Assembly: GCF_004135735.1 (NCBI RefSeq)
Contig: NZ_CP012670.1
Coordinates: 1,116,001 to 1,180,000, forward strand
DNA: 64,000 nt
Direction: 5' to 3'
From: Sorangium cellulosum
GTDB taxonomy: Bacteria; Myxococcota_A; Polyangia; Polyangiales; Polyangiaceae
Both the position numbers and the translations under genes were made by a program. Positions 18,301-24,762 of the stretch are shown here, piece by piece (the first letter of the stretch is position 1; each line of letters starts with the position of its first letter). A model generated the notes under the pieces. It saw only the letters and a program-made list of their open reading frames with translations. It was not told where the DNA came from and searched no databases.

Positions 18301-19438
18301 GCGCTCGCCGCGCCCCGCAGCGGGCTCCACGATGCCCGCCGGGCCGCCCCCGGCCCGCGGCGAGGCCGAGGGCCGCGCGTCCCCCTCGGACGCGCCGAGC
18401 CGGCGGGGCGCGCAGCTCGCCGAGCCGGCGGCGCCGCTCCGCAGGCCCGCGCAGGCCGTGCCCGGCGCGCGCGCCCAGCCCGCGCAGGCGCCCACCGTGA
18501 AGATGCCGGTCGTCGGCCCGGAGGGCAGGGCCTCGAGGGGGGCAGGGCGCGCGGAGGCGGCGCCGCCGTCGCCGTCGCCGCCTCCGCGCGCCGCGGAGCC
18601 CGCGAGGCCGACGGCCGCCGCCGCGCCCCTCGCGGATCTCCCGCCGCCGCCGCGCGCGGCGCCGAGCCCGGAGCTCGCCGCGCGCCGCGCCGAGATCGAG
18701 GCGCGCGCCGCCGCGATCGACGGCGAGAGCTTCTTCGAGATGCTCGGCGTCGCGGAGGACGCCCCCCCGGAGCGCGTGCAGAGCGCCTATTTCGCGCTCG
18801 CCAAGCAGTGGCACCCCGACCGGACGCCCCCGGAGCTCCAGGACCAGAAGCCGCAGGTCGCGCGCGTGTTCGCGCGCATCAGCGAGGCCTACCAGACGCT
18901 GAGCGACCCGAAGCGGCGCGCCGAGTACCAGAAGGCGCCGAAGGAGGGCGCGGCGCCCGCGGAGGACGAGGAGAGGATCGCCCGCGCCGTCGACGCCGCG
19001 CTCGAGTTCCAGAAGGCCGAGATCCTGCTCAAGAAGAACGACCTCGCGGGCGCCGAGATCCGCGCGCGGCGCGCGCTGAGCGCCGACCCGGAGCAGCCCG
19101 AGTACATGACGCTGCTCGTGTGGATCCAGGCGCTCCGGCGCGGCGAGCCGCCCCCGCCCGCGGACGGGGCCACGAGCGCGCACTACGACGACCTGATCCA
19201 GGAGCTCGACACGGTCCTGCGGAAGGAGCCCCACTACGAGCGGGCGCTCTTCTACCGCGGCATGCTCCTCAAGCGCTCGGGGCGGATCGACCGGGCGATC
19301 CGCGATTTCCGCCTCGCGGCGGAGCTCAACCCGAAGAACCTCGACGCCATCCGCGAGGTCCGCTTGCAGGAGATGCGCAGCCGGACCAACGATCCGACGC
19401 CCACGGGCGGCCTCCTCGGCAAGTTCTTCAAGCGCTGA
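15368..19438 (+). CDS. Multidomain protein: degenerate HD-GYP, PATAN (DUF4388), J domain, TPR
   Basis: A 1356-residue protein starting at GTG 15368 within the kinase stop. Residues about 1-430 follow the HD-GYP layout, but metal ligands are lost: HDxxTxxHS is NHDDAGRAV, LLHDIGK is LLFDIARP, and the GYP site reads RQATLGPVYRGL. Cyclic-di-GMP hydrolysis is therefore unlikely. After a 250-residue Pro-rich linker, residues about 690-950 hold a PATAN/DUF4388 domain (LLVYMLDRRLTG, YFSDGVPAKI). Another disordered linker leads to a J domain near 1117-1180 with an intact HPD (QWHPDRT), then TPR-like helices (FYRGMLLKRSGRIDRAIRDF). J domains recruit DnaK/Hsp70. A signalling scaffold that presents partners to Hsp70 is inferred. 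Confidence 0.9.
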   Translation: MTAPQVDVISQNVSENIRREQARDLAASVVQALFRLVKLSTLHAIDNQAMVRQVEETVALVQDFGQRSGHNVSILFARGAVFVSGQLLKANRAVYEGAQELGDIVGRCGYSEIGVAKDVRASDLYAFASALAEALRSGKPALADRPAPRIRLRAVDEAVLLRETAGDRDGDEAAAIVRAYATAIVILRRFYEDLRRGRYALRQGVKRITQRLVDLSANETPAFLGVTALRNQNHDDAGRAVNTAILSLAMARQITGDVVLLQRLSMAALLFDIARPRLTGVARGGEGGLVPQLSEQQEADIPAGTAVVLTALGLVNEPSVMRTVVAYEAHWVRRQATLGPVYRGLRPPTLQARILATARAFNDLLTAAPGEAPLSADEAIARLEQEAADPADRTVLRLLVGALGIFPTGTLVELSTGEVALVVQTPAHPARYSQPRVRLVLDASGGPIEGATEVDLAEPPRRGEPARHVHRIVATSDDPAAASMRAHAAVQDATPHASLRAPRVPVVPDAPPPRAAPPASPLNHLRMPPPQTITRPSSPTLPKATAPSRRRTQPRPFDAGRGPSSSDGGAWAAAPEDGGADAALLGDLPPAPSARQSPTLRPGRTTARWPDPPSPHAPFAAADPYGSPAGASYGSPAGVQGEESWSVQTDSEQDEIPEESARAQALRTRGWAEPSERRERSPLSDLPPSAMAGPIAVLSLPSDPPTAEGTLARTPLVHLLVYMLDRRLTGTTCLVDPEGVRHGIYFSDGVPAKIWTGTIIAPLDRVILELGLLDEATLRETLREITRRRVLHGRLLVSRGLLDRETVFGVLRQQLVRKLVALYDLSPGTRYAYYDGQNLLASHGGPELIGCEPLAVIMAGVRLHADDPLIDTTLDRIQNRPLGVHVDAEMKRFQLQRDEAAVVDLLRTRRMTLTELVAAGVAQERVVRLTIYALAITRHLDLGVPGRGPVGLGRERAAGGPPVDAGQAGQREPSGAAARSPRPAAGSTMPAGPPPARGEAEGRASPSDAPSRRGAQLAEPAAPLRRPAQAVPGARAQPAQAPTVKMPVVGPEGRASRGAGRAEAAPPSPSPPPRAAEPARPTAAAAPLADLPPPPRAAPSPELAARRAEIEARAAAIDGESFFEMLGVAEDAPPERVQSAYFALAKQWHPDRTPPELQDQKPQVARVFARISEAYQTLSDPKRRAEYQKAPKEGAAPAEDEERIARAVDAALEFQKAEILLKKNDLAGAEIRARRALSADPEQPEYMTLLVWIQALRRGEPPPPADGATSAHYDDLIQELDTVLRKEPHYERALFYRGMLLKRSGRIDRAIRDFRLAAELNPKNLDAIREVRLQEMRSRTNDPTPTGGLLGKFFKR

Positions 19439-19487
19439 TCGCCCGCGGGAGGTGGGGCACGTCGGGGGCTCGCCGCCCGCCCGCGCG

Positions 19488-21374
19488 TCAGCGCGCCGCT
19501 GCCCGGATGGCGCCGAGCGATCGCAGCGCGCGGCAGACCGTCTCGTCGCGGCAGGGCCCCACCCGCCCCGCGTGCGCCGGCCAGGGCACCTCGCGCACCC
19601 GGTGCAGGTCGCGCACGTCGGGGCCGCGCCAGGGGCCGAGCGCGCGCTCCACGCGCGCCTCGCGCTCGTTCGTCGCCGGGAGCGAGAGCTGCACCTGCGG
19701 CACGATGCCGATCTTCTGCACCGGCGCGCCGTCGGGGAGCGCGTAGAGCAGCGTGGTCAGCCGCAGCACGCCGACGTGGGCGTCGTCGTCGAGGTACTCC
19801 TGGGCGCAGCCCTTGCCATAGGTGCGATCGCCGACGACCACGCCGCGCCGGTAGCTGCCGATCGCGCCGGCGATCATCTCCGCCGCGCTCGCGGAGTCGC
19901 CGTCCACGAGCACCGCGAGCGGCCCGCTCCACCCGCGCCCCGGCGGGACGTCGGGCGAGCGCTCCACCTCGACGCCGCCGTCGCGGCGCCGCATCGGGAA
20001 CAGCGGCACCCCCGGCAGGAACAGCCCGAGCGCGGCGATCGCCCCGTCGGTCGAGCCGCCGCCGTTCGCGCGCACGTCCAGCATCACCCCCCGCGTGTCG
20101 GCCCGCGTCCGCGCGCGCGCGAGCGCCGCCGCGACCCGATCCCCGAGGTCGTCCGGGACATCGGCGATGGTGATCACCGCGACCCGGCCGTCGCCGTAGC
20201 GCACGATGTCGAGCGGCAGCTCCGAGGGCGCCGCCACGGGCTGCGGCTGCGGTCCGGCTGCGGGCGGCGTGATCGTGAGCTCCAGGGGCGCCGCGGCGCC
20301 CCGCCGCAAGAGCGCCACCCGGGCGGTCGTCCCGGGGCGCAGGTCGGCGAGCACGGCGAGCTGCTCGGCCTGCTCGACGCTCATGCCGGAGATGGGCAGA
20401 TCCTCGATCCGGAGCACCACGTCGCCGTCCACGAGCGGCGCGAGCGCGCCGCGGTCGATGCGCACGCCGATCGCGGTGCGCGTCATCTCCTGCCAGAGCC
20501 TGGCCGGCGGGTTCGCCTCGAGGTCGAGGTCGTAGATGGAGACCTCCTCCTCGAGCGGCGCCCAGGCCCCGTGCGCGTCGAGCTGGGGCACGTAGGCGCG
20601 CACCGCGGCCGCGATCACCACGCGCGCCCAGCCGTCATCGCTCATCGAGGGCGCCGTGCGCTCCCGCGCGGCGTCCGCGTAGCGGGCCAGCGGATCGCCG
20701 AAGCGCGCGCGCAGGGCGCCGACCCCCCGGCCGAGCTCGTGCGCGAGATCCCGGGCGCTCCGCGTCACCTCGCCGTCCTCGAACGGCGCCGCGGAGATCA
20801 GCTCCCACGCCTCGGTGGGCGTCGCGGGCGGACTGGCCAGGCCGTGACGGAAGCCCTCGTCGAAGATCCCCTGGAGCTCGCGCGACCAGTGCGAGAGCTC
20901 CTCACCGACGCGCAGCGCCGACGCGCACGGCCCGCTGCCCACCGGCGCCTGCAGCTCGGCCAGCAGCGCGGCCGCCTCCCGCCGCAGCGACGCGCTCACC
21001 GGCGCGTCCGGGGCGACCGACCACAGCCCGTGCGGGTCGAGCCAGTCCGAGGTCGCCTCGGCAAACTTTGCGGGATCGACGCGGAGCGGCGGAGCGGCCA
21101 GGGTGGTGCGGGCCTGGGCGACGATGGCGCGCGCCTGCTCGCAGCCGAGCGAGGTCGGCGCTCCGGTCGGCATCGCGATGCCGCGCTCGAGGGCGTTCGG
21201 GTCGCAGCCTTCGCCGTCGATCTCCTCGTCCAGCGGCGTGACGACCCGGAGCACGGGCCGCGCGAGCCCGCGCCGCGCTTCGACGGGGGGCGCGCCCGCG
21301 TCGCGCGAGAGCACGGCGAGCATCGCCAGGCCGGCGGCGATGCACGCGACGGAGCTCGCGACGCGCGTCTTCAC
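19488..21374 (-). CDS. S41-family C-terminal processing peptidase
   Basis: A 628-residue protein with an N-terminal signal or anchor (ACIAAGLAMLAVL). A helical region of about 270 residues precedes a PDZ domain (near 300-370; DGDVVLRIEDLPISGM). The S41 core follows: LDVRANGGGS, then DSASAAE with Ser494/Ser496 and YGKG with Lys521, the Ser-Lys dyad of CtpA/Prc-type proteases. These act in the periplasm on misfolded or tagged proteins and on murein hydrolases. It converges on the J-domain gene and diverges from the sigma factor gene, so it may share a stress-related context with the latter. Confidence 0.9.
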   Translation of the reverse strand: MKTRVASSVACIAAGLAMLAVLSRDAGAPPVEARRGLARPVLRVVTPLDEEIDGEGCDPNALERGIAMPTGAPTSLGCEQARAIVAQARTTLAAPPLRVDPAKFAEATSDWLDPHGLWSVAPDAPVSASLRREAAALLAELQAPVGSGPCASALRVGEELSHWSRELQGIFDEGFRHGLASPPATPTEAWELISAAPFEDGEVTRSARDLAHELGRGVGALRARFGDPLARYADAARERTAPSMSDDGWARVVIAAAVRAYVPQLDAHGAWAPLEEEVSIYDLDLEANPPARLWQEMTRTAIGVRIDRGALAPLVDGDVVLRIEDLPISGMSVEQAEQLAVLADLRPGTTARVALLRRGAAAPLELTITPPAAGPQPQPVAAPSELPLDIVRYGDGRVAVITIADVPDDLGDRVAAALARARTRADTRGVMLDVRANGGGSTDGAIAALGLFLPGVPLFPMRRRDGGVEVERSPDVPPGRGWSGPLAVLVDGDSASAAEMIAGAIGSYRRGVVVGDRTYGKGCAQEYLDDDAHVGVLRLTTLLYALPDGAPVQKIGIVPQVQLSLPATNEREARVERALGPWRGPDVRDLHRVREVPWPAHAGRVGPCRDETVCRALRSLGAIRAAAR

Positions 21375-21730
21375 TGCTCTCCGAATATCATGGCGCGGGG
21401 CGCGGGTGCAGAGGCGACCGCGCCGGGGGCGCCGGCGAGGCCCGCCCCGGGCCGGGAGCTCAGGCGCTGCCCCGGTCGCCTCGTCCGCCGCTCGCGCGCC
21501 ATCGACCTGGGCTCAGCGCCGCGCATCCGTGCTCCTCCGCTTTCCCGCAAAGCTTTCGCATCCCTCCCCGGATCCGAACACGTTGCGCATTCCAGCGCAA
21601 AAATAAGGCAAATTCCTAAGGTCGCCCCCGGCATCCCGCCTGCATCTGGCGGCATTGCCGCCCACCGGCTCGCATGGGCCTCCGACCCAAGGCCCCTTGA
21701 CCGGCGCGCGCGGCGGAGATCGAAGGGACC
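21375..21730. other. Divergent promoter region between S41 protease and sigma factor
   Basis: About 356 bases, AT-richer near 21540-21620. The notable item is the palindrome TTGCGC-N6-GCGCAA (21583-21600) followed by an A-rich run. No gene is supported. Both flanking genes should be transcribed from here. Confidence 0.5.
21583..21600. promoter_or_regulatory. Inverted repeat, possible operator or promoter part upstream of rpoH
   Basis: TTGCGC and GCGCAA are perfect inverted hexamers separated by ATTCCA, about 130 bases before the sigma factor ATG. TTGCGC could also act as a -35 box with TAAGGC 15 bases downstream, but that pair is weak. No binding protein is identified. Confidence 0.25.
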
Positions 21731-22558
21731 ATGAGCACCACCTGGGATCGTGCGGCATTCTCGGCTTACCGTACAGAGCTCGCGAACTACGCCACCCTGA
21801 GCCCCGAGGCCGAGCGGGAGCTCGCGCTCCGCTGGAGGGCTGGTGACCGGGACGCTGGCCGGCGCCTCATCGAGGCGTGCTTGCCGTTCGTCATGACGAT
21901 CGCGCTCGAGTACCGGCGATGGGGGCTGCCGATGGAGGACATCGTGCAGGAGGGGAACATCGGCCTGCTCAAGGCCGCGGAGCGCTTCGACCCGGATCGC
22001 GGCTGCCGCCTCGCCACCTACGCGGCCTACTGGATCCGGGCGGAGATCCGCGAGCACGTGGCGCGGGGTTACCGGATCGTGCGCCTCGGCTCGTCGAAGA
22101 GCGAGCGCCGCGCGCTGCGCATCTACCGCAAGACGCACGAGAAGGATCCGGCGGTGCTGGCGGAGCTGAGCGGCCTGACGGAGGAGCGGGCGGCCGAGCT
22201 GCTCCCGCTGCTCATGGCGCGCGACGTGAGCCTCGAGCGCGCCCCGACGGACGACGGCGTGGCGCCGCTCGACCGGCTCACGTCGAGCGCGATCTCGCCC
22301 GAGGAGGAGGCCTGCGCCGCCGACGAGCGCGAGCACCTCGCGCGCGCGCTGAGCCAGGTGGTGAGCGAGCTGTCGCCGCGTGAGCGCTCGATCGTGAACC
22401 AGCGCTGGCTGACGGACAACCCGGTGACGCTCGAGCAGCTCGGCGCCGATTTCGGCGTCAGCAAGGAGCGCGTGCGGCAGATCGAGGAGCGCGCGAAGAA
22501 GCGGATGCGCGAGCGCATCGAGCAGATCACCCGCGAGCCCATGGCGCGTAGCGCCTGA
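21731..22558 (+). CDS. rpoH: RNA polymerase sigma factor, RpoH (sigma-32) family
   Basis: A 275-residue group-3 sigma factor. Region 2 is clear: NIGLLKAAERFDPDRGCRLA and TYAAYWIRAEI; the next stretch (YRIVRLGSSKSERRALR) aligns with the RpoH box zone. Region 4 has LSPRERSIVNQRWLTDNP and the helix-turn-helix TLEQLGADFGVSKERVRQIE. Length and order match sigma-32. It directs core RNA polymerase to heat-shock or related stress promoters. Myxobacteria often carry several RpoH paralogues, so which stress this one serves cannot be told. Confidence 0.9.
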   Translation: MSTTWDRAAFSAYRTELANYATLSPEAERELALRWRAGDRDAGRRLIEACLPFVMTIALEYRRWGLPMEDIVQEGNIGLLKAAERFDPDRGCRLATYAAYWIRAEIREHVARGYRIVRLGSSKSERRALRIYRKTHEKDPAVLAELSGLTEERAAELLPLLMARDVSLERAPTDDGVAPLDRLTSSAISPEEEACAADEREHLARALSQVVSELSPRERSIVNQRWLTDNPVTLEQLGADFGVSKERVRQIEERAKKRMRERIEQITREPMARSA

Positions 22559-22566
22559 CGAGCGGC

Positions 22567-22901
22567 GAGCGGCGGTCGCCCGCTTCGGATACGGGCCCAC
22601 CTCGGCGTCTTCGGTGCTCGGCGTACTTGAGTACGCCTGCGCGCCGAAGACGCCGATCTGGGCCCGTCTCCTGTGCGGGCGACCGCCGCTCGGTTCCGGG
22701 CCCACCTCGGCGTCTTCGGTGCTCGGCGTACTTGAGTACGCCTGCGCGCCGAAGACGCCGATCTGGGCCCGTCTCCTGTGCGGGCGACCGCCGCTCGGTT
22801 CCGGGCCCACCTCGGCGTCTTCGGTGCTCGGCGTACTTGAGTACGCCTGCGCGCCGAAGACGCCGATCTGGGCCCGTCTCCTGTGCGGGCGACCGCCGCT
22901 C
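22567..22901. repeat. Three tandem 105-bp units, each a long hairpin
   Basis: GGGCCCAC recurs at 22593, 22698 and 22803, an exact 105-bp period with near-identical units. Each unit folds on itself: CGGCGTCTTCGG pairs with CCGAAGACGCCG, GGCGTACT with AGTACGCC around a TG turn, and GGGCCCA with TGGGCCC. The first copy also has an outer 17-bp stem, 22567-22583, pairing with each copy's end (last at 22885-22901). It lies between convergent rpoH and the MBL gene and could stop transcription both ways. Confidence 0.9.
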
Positions 22902-22993
22902 GGTTCCGTGGGGGCTGGCGCTCGGGGGAAGCTGCGCCTCGGGGGGCGTTGTCCCCGAGGCGGGGTGCGGGGGCTCGCAGGCGGGGGCGAGCG

Positions 22994-23827
22994 CTAGATT
23001 TCGATGACCGTGCCTTCGCGCGCCGCGATGGTGTTCGGGAAGAGCTCGCGGGCGCGCATCTCCTTCTCGCGCACCATCGCGTCGGTCTGGTTGGGGTCGT
23101 GGTGGTGGAGCACGAGCTGCTTGGCACCCGCCGCCTTGGCGAGCTCGCAGCCCGCGACGAACGTGGCGTGCCCCCAGCCCGTCTTCGGCCCGCCGCCGAC
23201 CTCGCCGGCGTACTCCTCGGGCGTGTACATGGCGTCGAAGATCAGCACGTCGGCGCCCATCGCGAGCTTCTTCAGCTTCGGATCCACGATCGCGTAGTGC
23301 TCCGAGTCGGTGATGTACACGACCACCTTGCCCTCGTGCTCGACGCGGTAGGCGTACACGCCGTTCGGGTGGTTGCCCCGCGCGTTGGTCACGCGCACGT
23401 CGTCGTTCGGGCCGATCGTGACCACCTCGCCCTCGTAGAGATCGCGGAACGTCATCGCCGCGCCCATCTCCGTGAGGTGCACGGGGAAGCTCGGGTAGTC
23501 CATCTGTCCGGCGAGCGTCTCCTCGAGCGTCCGGGAGACGTTGAGGCCGCCGTAGAGGTGAATCTTGTTGCCGCGCACGAACGCCGGCGTGAAGAACGGG
23601 AAGCCCTGGATGTGATCCCAGTGCACGTGGCTGAAGAACATCCACGCTTCGAAGGGCATCTCCTTGACCAGGTCCTGGCCGAGGAGACGGAGCCCCGTCC
23701 CGCCGTCGAGGATGATCAGCGTCTCGCCGGCACGGATCTCGTAGCAGCTCGTGTTGCCGCCGACTTCGACCGTGCTCGCACCGGGCGTGGGGATGCTGCC
23801 GCGAACCCCCCACATCTTGATCCGCAT
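22994..23827 (-). CDS. MBL-fold metallohydrolase
   Basis: A 277-residue metallo-beta-lactamase-fold protein. ATG 23827 is preferred (GAGGCAGG just upstream); a TTG at 23860 is in frame. The opening MWGVRGSIPTPG and GGNTSCYEI, with SHVHWDHIQGFPFF as the HxHxDH metal site, VVVYITDSEH, FDAMYTPEEY and the terminal HHHDPNQTD, match the cyclic-phosphodiesterase-like branch (PhnP/CpdP-like). It probably hydrolyses a phosphodiester in the cytoplasm; a cyclic nucleotide is possible but unproven. A good sigma-70-like promoter lies upstream. Confidence 0.88.
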   Translation of the reverse strand: MRIKMWGVRGSIPTPGASTVEVGGNTSCYEIRAGETLIILDGGTGLRLLGQDLVKEMPFEAWMFFSHVHWDHIQGFPFFTPAFVRGNKIHLYGGLNVSRTLEETLAGQMDYPSFPVHLTEMGAAMTFRDLYEGEVVTIGPNDDVRVTNARGNHPNGVYAYRVEHEGKVVVYITDSEHYAIVDPKLKKLAMGADVLIFDAMYTPEEYAGEVGGGPKTGWGHATFVAGCELAKAAGAKQLVLHHHDPNQTDAMVREKEMRARELFPNTIAAREGTVIEI

Positions 23828-23869
23828 CCTGCCTCGCTCGCTGAACCCCGCCCGTTTCAAGGTAGAGCT

Positions 23870-23897
23870 ATTAGATTCCGAGCGCGGGCAGCGTCAA
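23870..23897 (-). promoter_or_regulatory. Sigma-70-like promoter of the MBL-fold gene
   Basis: On the minus strand TTGACG (23892-23897) and TCTAAT (23870-23875) are separated by 16 bases, five of six matches to each consensus. Transcription would start near 23862, about 35 bases before the ATG. Confidence 0.55.
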
Positions 23898-24016
23898 GCC
23901 GCCTGGTGCACCGGGCGCAAGGAAGGTCGCAGGCATGGCGCCCTGACCGGGGGAGCAGCGCCCTCGGCGCCAATGTAGTTGTGGCCCGCGCGACGGCGGC
24001 GGGGGGGGGCGCGTGA

Positions 24017-24133
24017 CGGGTGGCGGGGCCCGCCGGGGGCTCACCGGAGGGGCTTTCGTGCAGGCGAGCCACGACAGGGGCTCGCCGGAACGAGAGGCCA
24101 CGGAAATGAGCCCCCAGCGGGCCCCGCCACCCG
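24017..24133. repeat. Dispersed palindromic element, copy A
   Basis: Outer arms 24017-24043 and 24107-24133 pair at 26 of 27 positions. Inside is the shared core (24040-24110) that opens CTCACCGGAGGGGCT and holds the stem GGCGAGCC (24063-24070) with GGCTCGCC (24079-24086). The same core occurs at 47448-47517 (reverse strand) and 54415-54484, with unrelated outer arms. Confidence 0.85.
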
Positions 24134-24216
24134 CCGCGCGGCGGCGTCCGCGGGGGCGAGGTGCTAGGTGCGCGGCGGACGGGCGAAGCCCTCGGCCGAT
24201 CGGCTATGGTCGGCGC

Positions 24217-24762
24217 ATGCCGCTCCACGCGGACGCCATCGTCGTCCTCGGCTGCAAGGTGCTCCCGTCCGGGCGCCCCGCGGCTCCCGGCGCGCGCCGC
24301 GCCGCGACCGCGGCGCGCGCCTACCGCGAGGGGGTCGCGCCCCGGGTCGTCGTGAGCGGCGGGCGCCGCTGGGGCGCGCAGATCGAGGCGCGCGTGCTCT
24401 CCGCCGAGCTCGGGCGCGCCGGCGTCCCCGCGGCCGCGATCGTCCAGGATCTCTGGTCCTTGACGACCCACGAGAACGCCATCTTCAGCGCGGCCCTGCT
24501 GCGCCGGATGGGCGCGCGGCGGGCGGTGATCGTCACCTGCCCGTGGCACATGCCGAGGGCGCTCCAGAACTTTCGCGAGGTCGGGATCGACGCCTCGGGC
24601 CTGCCCGCGCCCGCGGGCCGCGACCGGGTGGTTGCGCGCGCGTGGCAGCGCGGTCACGAGATGGTCTCGACCTGGCTCGACGCGCGCGCGATGCGCCGCC
24701 GGCGGATCCTCTGCGAGAGCGCCGCCTGGTTGCTCGACACCGCGCGCCACGGTGAAACGTGA
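24217..24762 (+). CDS. DUF218 (YdcF/SanA-like) family protein
   Basis: A 181-residue protein. IVVLGCKVLPSGRP, RVVVSGGRRWGAQ, TTHENAIFSA and VIVTCPWHMPRAL are the ordered conserved blocks of the DUF218/YdcF fold. No signal peptide is evident, unlike SanA. Relatives bind S-adenosylmethionine or affect envelope integrity; no reaction is assured. The stop overlaps the GTG of the next gene (GTGA), so it is coupled to the HEAT-cyclophilin lipoprotein. Confidence 0.85.
   Translation: MPLHADAIVVLGCKVLPSGRPAAPGARRAATAARAYREGVAPRVVVSGGRRWGAQIEARVLSAELGRAGVPAAAIVQDLWSLTTHENAIFSAALLRRMGARRAVIVTCPWHMPRALQNFREVGIDASGLPAPAGRDRVVARAWQRGHEMVSTWLDARAMRRRRILCESAAWLLDTARHGET

Larger units (their letters stand above)
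23828..24216. other. Divergent intergenic region with promoter and palindromic element
   Basis: About 390 bases between the MBL-fold and DUF218 genes. It holds the MBL promoter (23870-23897) and copy A of the dispersed palindromic element (24017-24133). No gene is supported. Confidence 0.6.

Noticed and set aside
22567..22901. Possible CRISPR array
   Set aside because: The 105-bp units repeat head to tail with no variable spacers, and no cas gene is near.
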